Numbered from the stretch's first letter, positions 1 to 8,490 are shown. The stretch: 25,952 bases of DNA from Clostridia bacterium (GCA_900769375.1 CAAGGN010000224.1:1-25952), one strand, 5' to 3'. Numbers and translations: made by a program. The notes: generated by a model from the sequence alone, not told the origin.

Positions 1-797
1 GAACCCTGACGAGCTCTACCGGTACCCTTCTGTCTCCAGGGCTTCTTACCGCCGCCCGAGGCAAGACCTACGGGTACGTCGAGAGCGTAACCCGACTCGG
101 TAGACATTATTTCCGCCATTCTTTTGCTCTTTTTAGGGTGAATATTTTTATAGCCGTGATAGATTACCTCCCCTTGAGAATGAAGGGCTAAAGCGTGACA
201 AATATTCGCCCTTCGGCACAAATCGCAAAGGGCTTTGGTTTCGGGCTCGCTTTCGGGAGCCCTGCCGCCGTAACGGGTGGGTGAGGGGCCTAATATCCCC
301 GCCTTTTCTTCCCTTTTTTTAAGTTCTTCCCAATCGGCGTTAAAATTATGGTTTATATCCACCCCTCTGAAATTAGAGTTCCATATTTTAAAATCTCCGC
401 GGCACAAATTTCCTATCTCTCCATTACCGATGCAACCCTTTTCACCGAGAATACTTATATCGCATCCGTCGGGGTTGATTCGAGGCAAAATAAGTATGCT
501 TCTTTTAGCGAGGATTCTTTTTAAATCCACACCGCACAAGTCCTTGCCGTTTTTAATACTTTCCCCCAATGCCTCGAGGAAATAAAGGGTGATATTAGTG
601 GTTATATGCTCGCTTCCGTGAAAAGCGGCGGCATATAAAACGCTTTCCCTTCCACCGCCGATTTTAATGCCTCTGATATCAAGTCCCCTCACGCTTTTCC
701 CAATGGTAATGGGCTTAAAAAAGGGATATTCGTGGCAGAGTGCCCGCAGAGCTTTATTGAGATTATTGTAGCTGTAATTTACCGATTTTATCAACAT
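1..797 (-). CDS. M14-family zinc carboxypeptidase, partial (3' end cut and apparently chimeric)
   Basis: Translating the minus strand from ATG at 797 gives 265 complete codons with no stop before the window edge. An AGGAG ribosome binding site lies 7 nt upstream. The M14 zinc ligands are visible: H60 and E63 in AFHGSEH and H206 in LALHSQGE. RINPDG (106-111) and DINHNFNADW (147-156) are further M14 landmarks. The Asn-His pair replaces the Asn-Arg of classical carboxypeptidases, which I associate with bacterial gamma-D-glutamyl-diaminopimelate-type peptidases acting on cell-wall peptides; substrate is inference. No signal peptide is seen, so it is probably cytoplasmic. The expected catalytic Glu near the C-terminus is outside the window. 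From about residue 248 the sequence stops looking like M14 and becomes ribosomal protein L4 (separate entry). It is divergent from the aminotransferase at 923. Confidence 0.85.
   Translation of the reverse strand, partial: MLIKSVNYSYNNLNKALRALCHEYPFFKPITIGKSVRGLDIRGIKIGGGRESVLYAAAFHGSEHITTNITLYFLEALGESIKNGKDLCGVDLKRILAKRSILILPRINPDGCDISILGEKGCIGNGEIGNLCRGDFKIWNSNFRGVDINHNFNADWEELKKREEKAGILGPSPTRYGGRAPESEPETKALCDLCRRANICHALALHSQGEVIYHGYKNIHPKKSKRMAEIMSTESGYALDVPVGLASGGGKKPWRQKGTGRARQG
3..56 (-). other. Ribosomal protein L4-like segment fused in frame to the peptidase; probable assembly chimera
   Basis: The last ~17 codons read GGGKKPWRQKGTGRARQGS. This is the highly conserved RNA-binding loop of bacterial ribosomal protein L4; E. 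coli RplD has GSGKKPWRQKGTGRARSGS. M14 peptidases have no such basic motif. The switch happens across a GGC GGC GGT glycine run, which could provide micro-homology. Either the contig was misjoined at its end or there is a real fusion; the first is far more likely. The L4 identification is firm, the explanation is inferred. Confidence 0.8.
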
Positions 798-858
798 TTT
801 AACGCTCCTGTAGTTAATGGAATAGTATATTTATATTAAAATATACAATATATAGCAC

Positions 859-887
859 TTGAAATATGCGGCGAAATAGAGTATAAT
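859..887 (+). promoter_or_regulatory. Sigma-A-type promoter of the aminotransferase
   Basis: TTGAAA (859-864), a 17-bp spacer and a perfect TATAAT (882-887) stand about 35 nt upstream of the start at 923. The 798-922 gap is AT-rich and otherwise holds only the start signals of the divergent peptidase. Confidence 0.7.
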
Positions 888-922
888 TAATTGATTTTAT
901 TTTCCCGAGGAGTGACTCTTTT

Positions 923-2197
923 TTGAAAACCTATCTTGAAATGACAAGGGAAGAATTAGCAGCCGAGTTTAAAACCGTTAAAGCCGAGTATGAAAAGCTC
1001 CGCTCTTTGCACCTTACCCTTGATATGTCCCGAGGTAAACCGGGCGCCGACAATATGGATTTAAGTGAAAAAATGTTTGACCTTGTCGGCAACGACACGG
1101 GCTTTAAAAATATTGACGGTATTGATTGCCGTAACTACGGCGGTCTTGACGGTCTTCATGAATTAAAAATTCTTTTCTCAAAAATTCTTGAGGTTCCCGA
1201 GGACCAGATTATAGTAGGCGGTAACTCGTCCCTTAATATGATGTACGATACCATCGCTCAGGCAATGACCCACGGCTTCGGCTCTACCCCCTGGCTAATG
1301 CAAGGCAAGCTTAAGTTCCTCTGCCCTGTTCCCGGATACGACCGCCACTTTGCTATCGCAGAGTATTTCGGTTTTGAGCTTATCCCCATCGAGATGGACG
1401 AAAACGGTCCCGATATGGATGCCGTCGAGAAATATATTAAAGACGAAAGCGTTAAGGGTATCTGGTGCGTTCCGAAATACTCTAATCCCGAGGGCATCAC
1501 CTATAGCGACGAGGTTGTTCGCAGATTCGCAAACCTGAAACCCGCCGCTAAGGACTTCAGAATTTTCTGGGATAACGCTTATGTTGTTCACGACCTTTAC
1601 GATGAGGGAGATACCCTTCTTAATATTTATGATGAATGTGTTAAGGCGGGTAACCCCGACCTTCCCCTCATATTTGCTTCCACCTCTAAAATTACCTTCC
1701 CCGGCGCAGGTGTTGCAGTTGAGGCGGCAAGTCCCAACAACGTGGCAATGCTTAAAGGCAGAATGAAATTCCAGACCATAGGCCCCGATAAGCTCAATCA
1801 GCTTCGCCACTCCCGTCTTCTTCGTTCTATGGATGACCTTAAAGCCCATATGAAGCGCCACGCCGACTGCATAAGACCTAAATTCCAAAATGTTCTCGAT
1901 GCTTTTGACGCTTCCTTGTCTTCTACGGGTATCGCCCGTTGGACCAATCCCAAGGGCGGATATTTCATCAGTTTATATGTCCTCGAAGGTTGCGCCAAGC
2001 GCACCGAACAGCTCTGCGCCAATGCAGGTTTGGTTTTAACCCCCGCCGGCGCCGCATATCCATACGGTCTTGACCCCAAGGATTCTAATCTCCGTATAGC
2101 GCCCACCTATCCTTCGGCAGAGGAAATCGGTACTGCCGCTAAGGTGCTCTGCGCCGCAGTGAGATACGCCGCTTTGGAAAAGCTCTTGCAAGATTAA
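923..2197 (+). CDS. PLP-dependent aminotransferase, aspartate aminotransferase-like (PF12897 type)
   Basis: A 424-residue fold-type I aminotransferase. The N-terminal LDMSRGKPG (33-41) is typical of the Asp_aminotransf / MocR-C-like group (PF12897), which includes actinobacterial aspartate aminotransferases. The PLP lysine is K256 in FASTSKITFPGAG. Cofactor and substrate contacts include YSNPEG (186-191) and DNAY (217-220). It probably moves amino groups between aspartate or similar amino acids and 2-oxoglutarate in the cytoplasm; exact substrate is not readable. The start is a TTG at 923, 10 nt after GAGGAG (907-912). The next ATG, residue 7 at 941, would put that site too far away and cut conserved sequence. 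Transcribed alone ahead of secD, which has its own promoter. Confidence 0.88.
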   Translation: MKTYLEMTREELAAEFKTVKAEYEKLRSLHLTLDMSRGKPGADNMDLSEKMFDLVGNDTGFKNIDGIDCRNYGGLDGLHELKILFSKILEVPEDQIIVGGNSSLNMMYDTIAQAMTHGFGSTPWLMQGKLKFLCPVPGYDRHFAIAEYFGFELIPIEMDENGPDMDAVEKYIKDESVKGIWCVPKYSNPEGITYSDEVVRRFANLKPAAKDFRIFWDNAYVVHDLYDEGDTLLNIYDECVKAGNPDLPLIFASTSKITFPGAGVAVEAASPNNVAMLKGRMKFQTIGPDKLNQLRHSRLLRSMDDLKAHMKRHADCIRPKFQNVLDAFDASLSSTGIARWTNPKGGYFISLYVLEGCAKRTEQLCANAGLVLTPAGAAYPYGLDPKDSNLRIAPTYPSAEEIGTAAKVLCAAVRYAALEKLLQD

Positions 2198-2198
2198 A

Positions 2199-2227
2199 TT
2201 GACATAATGTCTGTTTAAATATATAAT
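2199..2227 (+). promoter_or_regulatory. Consensus sigma-A promoter of secDF
   Basis: A perfect TTGACA (2199-2204), a 17-bp spacer and a perfect TATAAT (2222-2227) are followed by GGAGG (2246-2250) and the secD ATG at 2258. This should be a strong constitutive promoter; no operator is seen. Confidence 0.85.
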
Positions 2228-2257
2228 ATATATATTATTAAAATTGGAGGAATACCA

Positions 2258-3640
2258 ATGAAGTCCAAAAGAACAGGTAAGCTTTGGTTCTTTGTGATTT
2301 TCGTATTGATTCTCGCATTCACCTATGCGTCCTTCTTCGGAATTTACAATTACTATGGCGATACCAAAACAGTTTACACAAAGGGAGCAAGCGATATCCG
2401 TTGGGGTATTGATATAAGCGGCGGTGTTGAAGCCGTATTTTCTCCCGATATTAAAGATGCCGAAATAACCGCTCAGGATATGGAATCGGCTAAGGCAATT
2501 ATCGAAACCCGTCTTGTTAACAACAACATTACCGACTATGAGGTTTATCTTGATTCTGCCAATCATCAGGTTATCGTTCGTTTCCCCTGGGCCGCAGAGG
2601 AAAGCGATTTCGATGCTCAGGAAGCGATAAGAGAACTTGGCGAAACGGCTATGCTCACCTTCCACAGCGGCGATGACAACTCGACTCCCGCATTTATGAG
2701 GGGCGAGGTTGTTGAAAGCGCTACCGCTTCCTATGACGAGCAGCACGGTTACGTTGTTGCCCTCCGTCTTAACGGAACGGGTACCGCCGCATTTGCTACC
2801 GCTACCGCTCAGGCAGCCGCTAATAAGACCAATATCTCCATCTATATGGATGATACGCAGATTTCTTCTGCTTCTTGCAGCGAAGCCATCACAGGCGGTC
2901 AAGCAATTATCTACGGTAACTTCACCGCCGAATCGGCAAGCGAACTCGCTCAGCTTATCAATGCGGGCTCTCTCCCCTTCGCCCTCTCGGTTGACGACAG
3001 TAAGCTTCAGATAATCTCCCCCACCTTGGGCTCCAATGCCTTAGAGGTTATGGTTATAGCCGGCTCTATCGCCTTTGCCGTTGTTTGTCTTATTATGATT
3101 CTTCGTTACCGCGTTAACGGATTCGTTGCCGCCGTTGCCCTTCTTGGTCAACTTGCAGGTACCATCGCTTGTATTTCGGGCTTCTTCCCCGGAACCTCCA
3201 GCTTTACCCTCACCATCCCCGGTATTGCAGGTATTATCCTTTCTATCGGTGTTGGCGTTGACTGTAACGTTATTGCCGCAGAGCGTATTCGCGATGAGTT
3301 CCAGAACGGCAAAACCATTGACGGCGCTATTGATTCAGGTTATAAGAACAGCTTAAGCGCTATTATCGATGGTAACGTTACCATCGTTATTGTTTCTCTT
3401 GTACTTATGGGCGCCTTCGGCACTTCGGACGGTATCTTAACCAAGATTCTCTCCTTTATCTTCTCTGCCTTCGGCACCTCAATTACCGGCTCCATCTATT
3501 CCTTCGGTTACACCCTCTTAATCGGTGTTATATTCAATCTTATTATGGGCGTTCTTGCTTCCAAGCTTATGTTAAAGAGCGTATCTCAGCTCAAGTTCAT
3601 GAGAAAGCCCTCTTTATATGGAGGTAAGAAAAATGGCTAA
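2258..3640 (+). CDS. secD: Protein translocase subunit SecD
   Basis: A 460-residue membrane protein of the Sec auxiliary complex SecDF, an RND-superfamily machine that uses the proton gradient to help pull exported proteins across the membrane. One N-terminal membrane segment (about 9-30) is followed by the large extracytoplasmic domain with the D1-type motif GIDISGG (50-56). Five more membrane segments lie from about 262 to 437. The transmembrane-4 motif SIGVGVDCNV (329-338) carries the conserved Asp D335. It matches canonical GMAVDANV apart from the Cys. Length fits Gram-positive SecD. It overlaps secF by 8 bp, so the pair is translationally coupled. Confidence 0.95.
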   Translation: MKSKRTGKLWFFVIFVLILAFTYASFFGIYNYYGDTKTVYTKGASDIRWGIDISGGVEAVFSPDIKDAEITAQDMESAKAIIETRLVNNNITDYEVYLDSANHQVIVRFPWAAEESDFDAQEAIRELGETAMLTFHSGDDNSTPAFMRGEVVESATASYDEQHGYVVALRLNGTGTAAFATATAQAAANKTNISIYMDDTQISSASCSEAITGGQAIIYGNFTAESASELAQLINAGSLPFALSVDDSKLQIISPTLGSNALEVMVIAGSIAFAVVCLIMILRYRVNGFVAAVALLGQLAGTIACISGFFPGTSSFTLTIPGIAGIILSIGVGVDCNVIAAERIRDEFQNGKTIDGAIDSGYKNSLSAIIDGNVTIVIVSLVLMGAFGTSDGILTKILSFIFSAFGTSITGSIYSFGYTLLIGVIFNLIMGVLASKLMLKSVSQLKFMRKPSLYGGKKNG

Positions 3641-4574
3641 TAAACTTATCAATACTAAAAAAGCATTTAAACTCACTATTCTCGTTTATGCCGCAATTTT
3701 CCTCATCGGTATACTTATCACCCTCTTCGCAGGCGTTAAATTGGATATCGACTTTAGCGGCGGTACCATTTTAAGCTACTCCTATGAAGGAGAAATCGCT
3801 GAAAAGGATTTCGATAAGGTAATTGACGGTGTTCTTGATAAGCAGTATAAGTTAAGTCAGAATACGTCTATTTCAGGTGATACCAAGACCTATACCGTAA
3901 CCCTGGCAGATAAGGAATCCCTCTCTGCCGAAACTCAGGAAAAGGTTCTTACCGAGCTCACCAAAACCTTTAAAGACAATAAGGTTGCTCTTTACGACTC
4001 CAAATCGGTTAACCCCTCAATAGCCGGTGTTTTCTTCCTAAAATGCTTTGCCGCGGTTTTACTTGCTGCCGCATTGGTGGTTGTATACGTTGGCTTCCGC
4101 TTCAGAAAAATCGGAGGCGTTTCGGCGGCGCTTACCGCCCTTTGCGCCTTAGTGCTCGACCTTCTCGTATCCTTCTTCGCCTGCGTAATCTTCCGCCTTC
4201 CCGTTGACTCCAACTATATCGCGGTTGTGCTTACGATCCTCGGCTACTCCCTTAACGACACTATCGTTATTTACGATAAGGTTAGAGAAAACGCTAAATA
4301 CTATCCCGAACTCTCGGTTGCAGAGAACATGGATAAATCCATCACTCGCATAATGGTTCGTAACATCGTTACCACAACCACTACCGTTTGCGCGGTTCTT
4401 ACCATCATCGTAGTTTCTGAGCTATTTGGCCTTACGTCACTTCGCTCCTTTGCAATTCCGATGATATTCGGTCTTATCTCCGGTTGCGCTTCCTCCCTCT
4501 TTGTTTCAGGTCCCCTTTGGGTTATCTATAAAGAGCGCAGCGCTTCCAAACCTAAGAAGAATAAGAAAAGATAA
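3633..4574 (+). CDS. secF: Protein translocase subunit SecF
   Basis: The partner of SecD, 313 residues from the ATG at 3633. This start is preferred over the in-frame ATG at 3618 because GGAGGT (3620-3625) sits 7 nt before it and homologs begin near MANKL. N-terminal membrane segment at about 14-33, then the SecF signature DIDFSGGT (38-45), an extracytoplasmic domain, and five membrane segments from about 134 to 298. GYSLNDTIVIYDKVREN (204-220) is the highly conserved transmembrane-4 loop of SecF. The basic C-terminal tail (KPKKNKKR) is cytoplasmic. A strong hairpin follows the stop. Confidence 0.95.
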   Translation: MANKLINTKKAFKLTILVYAAIFLIGILITLFAGVKLDIDFSGGTILSYSYEGEIAEKDFDKVIDGVLDKQYKLSQNTSISGDTKTYTVTLADKESLSAETQEKVLTELTKTFKDNKVALYDSKSVNPSIAGVFFLKCFAAVLLAAALVVVYVGFRFRKIGGVSAALTALCALVLDLLVSFFACVIFRLPVDSNYIAVVLTILGYSLNDTIVIYDKVRENAKYYPELSVAENMDKSITRIMVRNIVTTTTTVCAVLTIIVVSELFGLTSLRSFAIPMIFGLISGCASSLFVSGPLWVIYKERSASKPKKNKKR

Positions 4575-4587
4575 AATCAAGAAACAC

Positions 4588-4618
4588 AAATGGCTCGGGA
4601 TAAAATCCCGAGCCATTT
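4588..4618 (+). terminator. Intrinsic terminator after secF
   Basis: A perfect 14-bp stem (4588-4601 with 4605-4618), loop AAA, followed by ATTTTG. The U-tract is modest, but the stem is GC-rich and lies 13 nt after the secF stop. Confidence 0.8.
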
Positions 4619-4645
4619 ATTTTGCAATATCTATATTGGTATTTC

Positions 4646-4674
4646 GTAGGGGAGGGTCTCTGCGCCCCCCCTAC
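4646..4674. repeat. Collapsed MITE-like hairpin
   Basis: The first 22 bases, starting GTAGGGGAGGGTCTCTGC, are identical to the left terminal inverted repeat of the element at 8491. They are followed directly by CCCCTAC, the outer end of the right repeat. It looks like an internally deleted copy that folds into one hairpin. It lies between the convergent secF and GH127 genes and may help terminate one of them, although no T-run follows on either strand. Confidence 0.65.
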
Positions 4675-4691
4675 GATATGTCAATATTATT

Positions 4692-6596
4692 TTAGAAAAA
4701 TACGCTAAAGAGTTCCTTTTCTTCCGTTTCAACATTTCCCGCGCTGGCATAGTCGCAGACGGGGGTTTCATAAATTTCGCCGTTTTTATCGAATGTTGCG
4801 GTATAGCATAAATGGGTATCCGCGTCGGTTGCTTTTTCGGTTAAGGTGACTTTGGTATCGGCGGAGATTTCAAATCCGCCGTCAAACATTTCTTCACCCG
4901 TATTACCTATAAGCTTACTGCGGGATAAAAGAACGGCTCCTTTTCTTATGCGGAACTTCGGCTTATCGATAAGAATTCTGCCGATAATTCTATCATACTG
5001 AGAGGGGCCTGCCAAGCGGATATATTCCCAATCGGAAGGGTTATGCCTTACTACTTGCTTCTCCCAACCTAAAACATGGGGCTCGTTATCAAACTGCACT
5101 GTAATTTCAAGCTTTTCTGCAGTTTCGGGGAGGGTGAAAAATCCGCTCTCCGCCTTATATTCCTTACCGTTTACGGTAACTTTGCCTTCCTTACTCCAAG
5201 CAGGAACACGAAGTTTTATAGGCGCAGGGTTGCCCTTAAATTTAACCTTAATATCCGCCGCACTATTTCTTAAATAATCGCCGGAAATTTCTATGGTTGC
5301 CTTGGTCTTGCCTATCTCAATTTCGGCATTAAAGGGATGATAAAGGGCGATAATAAGTTGATTTCCGTCGCTAAACAACGCCGACTGCGCCGCATTCAAA
5401 AGTCCTCTCGGCATATTGTTTACGCAGCAATGATTATATTTCAAATTGGCTTGGGCTACGGCCATAGTATGAACCCCCGCGCTGCACACCGCTCGTGCTC
5501 CCCATTTGCCGTCTTTATTAAAAGAAGCCAAGAGAGAATTATAGTAAGCCATTTCGATACTATCAAGATATTTAACCTCGCCCGTTAAAGCGAAAAGTTC
5601 GTAGCAAACCCTTATATAATGAATAACATCGCAGGGCTCGGTCATGGAATTCTGCTCGTGAGCCGCGTTATGATACTGATCATTATAGCCCACGGAGAAA
5701 AGTATATTCTTTTCATCTTTTTCTAAAAGATCATAAAAGTTTTCGGCGGCTTTCAAATATTTTTCTTCGCCCGTTACCCTATAAAGTTCAAGAATTCCGT
5801 CAAAACAGGAAAGGGATTCATAGGTTTTGGTCCACTTAACCGATTCTTCATACCACTCGTCAATGGGAGTCATATTAAGAGAATTGAAAATCAGTCCCGC
5901 AATTTGAGGGGTTTCCCAACGCTCCGCTATAGAAAGACAAAAATCAAGATACTTTTTATCTCCTGTATAGCGATATAAAATAAGCATGGGCTTCATTATA
6001 GAGCCGGAAGGAAGGCCTTTAAATGTACCGGTATCTAAAATGTGGGCACCCGTTTCTTCAAGCTCGGATATAAGCAGAGATGCATGGTCGATTGCTCCCT
6101 TTAAGATTTTTTTGTCACCTAAAAGGGCATAGCTTTCCATTAATCCCCATAAGGTATATTTTCTTGACCAAATATTCCAGTTCCAATCGCAGTTCCAACC
6201 GATGATACTTTTTGTAACGGTTGGGTCGGCGGCAAAGAAATTTTTAGAATTTTTATAGGTACCTATGTAGCCGTCTTCCCTTTGCAAAGATAAAAGATTA
6301 TAGCAGGCATTCTTTATAAACTCTTTTAATTCTTCATCCTTTTTATATTTGGCAACTCGGCAGGCGCTAATCACCCATTTGCCCCAGAATTCGCCCTGCC
6401 AATAGCAAACGGCAGTTTCGTCGTCCACCTGATTTCTGAAGGCATCCTCGGTTTCCTTATAAACCACGGTTTTAGCGTAATCGGATAAAACTCTGCCGCA
6501 AAAAAATCTATTGTAATCGTCGGCCATTTTTCCTTTTAATTCGAACTTATCAAGAGGTAAAGCGTTAAATTTATCATTCACTTTATAGTTCAACAT
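4692..6596 (-). CDS. GH127-family (DUF1680) glycosidase, probable beta-L-arabinofuranosidase
   Basis: A 634-residue protein without a signal peptide, so cytoplasmic. An alpha/alpha-barrel-like region fills roughly residues 30-410; beta-sandwich domains follow. In the GH127 enzyme HypBA1 a zinc is held by Glu338, Cys340, Cys417 and Cys418, and Cys417 is the nucleophile. The equivalents are visible: E320 and C322 in TEPCD, and C390-C391 in YNHCCVNN. The HypBA1 acid/base Glu lies 16 residues before Glu338; here that stretch reads GYNDQYHN, with an Asp nearby but no Glu, so the specificity or mechanism may differ. Related families such as GH146 cannot be excluded. The start is fixed by AGGAGG (6605-6610). 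It probably trims arabinose-type sugars from imported oligosaccharides. Confidence 0.85.
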   Translation of the reverse strand: MLNYKVNDKFNALPLDKFELKGKMADDYNRFFCGRVLSDYAKTVVYKETEDAFRNQVDDETAVCYWQGEFWGKWVISACRVAKYKKDEELKEFIKNACYNLLSLQREDGYIGTYKNSKNFFAADPTVTKSIIGWNCDWNWNIWSRKYTLWGLMESYALLGDKKILKGAIDHASLLISELEETGAHILDTGTFKGLPSGSIMKPMLILYRYTGDKKYLDFCLSIAERWETPQIAGLIFNSLNMTPIDEWYEESVKWTKTYESLSCFDGILELYRVTGEEKYLKAAENFYDLLEKDEKNILFSVGYNDQYHNAAHEQNSMTEPCDVIHYIRVCYELFALTGEVKYLDSIEMAYYNSLLASFNKDGKWGARAVCSAGVHTMAVAQANLKYNHCCVNNMPRGLLNAAQSALFSDGNQLIIALYHPFNAEIEIGKTKATIEISGDYLRNSAADIKVKFKGNPAPIKLRVPAWSKEGKVTVNGKEYKAESGFFTLPETAEKLEITVQFDNEPHVLGWEKQVVRHNPSDWEYIRLAGPSQYDRIIGRILIDKPKFRIRKGAVLLSRSKLIGNTGEEMFDGGFEISADTKVTLTEKATDADTHLCYTATFDKNGEIYETPVCDYASAGNVETEEKELFSVFF

Positions 6597-6620
6597 TTTT
6601 TCTGCCTCCTTACGAGAAAA

Positions 6621-6649
6621 ATATTATCACACGCCATCAAAATTTTCAA
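6621..6649 (-). promoter_or_regulatory. Promoter of the GH127 gene
   Basis: On the minus strand, TTGAAA (6644-6649), a 17-bp spacer and TAATAT (6621-6626) lie about 25 nt upstream of the start codon. The gene therefore has its own promoter, separate from the upstream gene at 6746, which ends in a terminator. Confidence 0.65.
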
Positions 6650-6703
6650 TATTTTAGGGCGATTTGGATAAATTTTTAATAAAACACTAAATTTCGCAAA
6701 AAA

Positions 6704-6735
6704 TTACCCGAATATCAAGGTTGATATTCGGGTAA
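6704..6735 (-). terminator. Terminator after the first NodB-like gene
   Basis: A perfect 15-bp inverted repeat (6704-6718 with 6721-6735) around a 2-nt centre sits just after the stop at 6746. On the minus strand the stem runs into TTTTTT. AT-rich sequence on the other side could make it bidirectional. Confidence 0.85.
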
Positions 6736-6745
6736 AAATATTTTT

Positions 6746-8368
6746 TTACATTCTTCCAAGGACAAGTTCGCCTTTTTCGGGAAGGAAGGTGATATAACCG
6801 TTTATACTGTTTTTATCAATTCTGCCCTTAATGGCGCCGAACTTATACTTGTATCCATTGTGAACATAACGAATGGCTTTTTTATCCCACTTAACGATAT
6901 TATTATCCCATTCATTAACGCCTTCGCCATGGCCCTGACCGTCCTCAACGAATTCTTTTTCGGGCATAGCATATCTAAACTGCCACTTAACTCCCTCGGG
7001 CGCCTTAAGTGTAATCTTATCGGCAACGGTGATTTCAATATCGCCGAGGTCCGTAATGGCCTTGAAGTTAAGAACGCCGTCAAGATTGGTAATCTCGGTT
7101 TTCTTAAACTGTACCGCTCTCTTCTTGCCGTTTTTAAGAGTTACAGGGTAGATACCTGCTCTAACGAATTCATTGCTCCAAACATAACCGTCAACTGCGG
7201 GAAGGTTATCATAGGTGCAGCTATGGGTAGCGCAATTCTTATCTATATATCTTCCTTTATATTCATCGTCATAAAGATAAATATCCCTTATCCAGAACAT
7301 TTTGTTCTGAATATAAATGTTGGCGCGAAGGTCCTTATTATAGCACCAATAGGATTTTCTTCCGCTTTCAAAGAAATCCTCCTCGGCGGCATAAACGGAA
7401 GCGGGGGTGGTATCGTATTTATCCATAAACCATTTGGCAGTTTCGGAGAACTTTTCGACCACTACCTTGCCTTCATCCATAAGCTTTTTAGCTCCGCCTA
7501 CCTGCAAAGGCGAGCCAACGCTAACGTTATAAAGTGTCCAGGCAAAGCCGTTTTCCTGACCTATTTGGGTATAGGTAAATTGACCGTTTAAGGGGTTGCA
7601 CTCGTTTCTGTAATAGGTGTTTATATATTTTTCGTTGCCGCCTGATATTCTGCTTGCGGGCTCCATGGTCATAACGTTTCTTAAAATATTAGCGCCGCCG
7701 CCTACGGTAGCGAGATAAGGGTGGTCATAGCAATAGATAGGACATTCGCCAAGCATTCTGAAGGCAACAAGATTCATCTGATTTTTCTTATCTTTTGCAG
7801 GAGCGAACATATTGTTTTTACTGGGATAGTAAAGGGATCTGTGACCGCCCCACATAGTATATCCGTCGGTACCAATCTGCTCACGGCACATACAAGAGCC
7901 GATAACGCCATACTTCTCTGACATATAGTTCATAGAGAACGCATCAATATGCCAAGAGCCCACAACTACGGGATAATAGCCAAAGATTTCCTTAAACTTT
8001 TTAAAATATTCATCAATAAGAAGCATTCTTTCCTCGGGGGTATAGCCGATAAGGAAACCAACCTCGTTATACCAATCCCAAGTAAAGCCCTCGCGGCCTC
8101 GCCACTTAAGACCAACGGCTTCCACGAGCTGCTTCGGAACTTCAAACCAACCGCCGATTTCCACTCTTTTGCTATCCTCAGCAGAAAGCACCTTAATAAA
8201 GCCATCGTCAATAAGGGCATCATACTGAAGCATAAAGGTTACGGGAACGTCAAATTCCTTTGCAACCTTCAGCTGCTCAACCACGGGCTCGATCATATAA
8301 TCAAAATCGTGGGCTTGGTTTACGCCGCGAAGAAAGTTAATAAAATTAATTCTTCTTATACACTCCAT
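6746..8368 (-). CDS. Uncharacterised NodB/GH57-like carbohydrate-active protein (paralog 1)
   Basis: 540 residues from the ATG at 8368, chosen because GAGGTG (8375-8380) lies 6 nt upstream; an in-frame GTG at 8377 lies inside that site. I cannot assign a firm family. The N-terminal ~200 residues look like a polysaccharide-deacetylase/GH57-type barrel: a strand VTFMLQYDAL (43-52), then EIGGWFE (70-76), a helix from TPEER, GSWHIDA (137-143), and YGVIGSCMCREQIGTDGY (153-170). The conserved H20-D21, H140 and D142 are possible metal or catalytic residues. A beta-rich C-terminal region begins around 380. There is no signal peptide. It may relate to the uncharacterised DUF3863-type proteins, but that is only a recollection. 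The GH127 neighbour suggests carbohydrate processing. Confidence 0.8.
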   Translation of the reverse strand: MECIRRINFINFLRGVNQAHDFDYMIEPVVEQLKVAKEFDVPVTFMLQYDALIDDGFIKVLSAEDSKRVEIGGWFEVPKQLVEAVGLKWRGREGFTWDWYNEVGFLIGYTPEERMLLIDEYFKKFKEIFGYYPVVVGSWHIDAFSMNYMSEKYGVIGSCMCREQIGTDGYTMWGGHRSLYYPSKNNMFAPAKDKKNQMNLVAFRMLGECPIYCYDHPYLATVGGGANILRNVMTMEPASRISGGNEKYINTYYRNECNPLNGQFTYTQIGQENGFAWTLYNVSVGSPLQVGGAKKLMDEGKVVVEKFSETAKWFMDKYDTTPASVYAAEEDFFESGRKSYWCYNKDLRANIYIQNKMFWIRDIYLYDDEYKGRYIDKNCATHSCTYDNLPAVDGYVWSNEFVRAGIYPVTLKNGKKRAVQFKKTEITNLDGVLNFKAITDLGDIEITVADKITLKAPEGVKWQFRYAMPEKEFVEDGQGHGEGVNEWDNNIVKWDKKAIRYVHNGYKYKFGAIKGRIDKNSINGYITFLPEKGELVLGRM

Positions 8369-8400
8369 AATAAACACCTCTTAAGGTTATTGATACTTTC

Positions 8401-8428
8401 ATTATACCTTTTGGGGAGGAAAAAGCAA
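8401..8428 (-). promoter_or_regulatory. Promoter of NodB-like paralog 1
   Basis: On the minus strand, TTGCTT (8423-8428), a 16-bp spacer and TATAAT (8401-8406). The surroundings (GGGGGTTG before, CCTCC inside the spacer, TATAATGAAAGTA after) resemble the promoter of the paralog at 10335, suggesting co-duplication or a shared regulator. Confidence 0.65.
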
Positions 8429-8490
8429 CCCCCGTTTTATCTTAAATTTATCCTTTTTTATCCCATATTTAGCAATTTTTCCGGTTGAAT

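Noticed and set aside
277..585. Open frame on the plus strand
   Set aside because: It lies antisense to the M14 peptidase, whose motifs (HGSE, NPDG, LHSQGE) are clear; no ribosome binding site and low-complexity composition.
1295..1888. 197-codon open frame antisense to the first aminotransferase
   Set aside because: Shadow of a well-supported gene; no ribosome binding site and no recognisable domain.
2036..2902. 288-codon open frame antisense across the aminotransferase-secD boundary
   Set aside because: It crosses the perfect secD promoter and start region and overlaps two clear genes.
6860..7591. Long plus-strand frames antisense to the NodB-like paralogs (also 8839-9564 and 9649-10305)
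   Set aside because: They recur at the same relative place in both paralogs simply because the coding strands are similar; no start signals.
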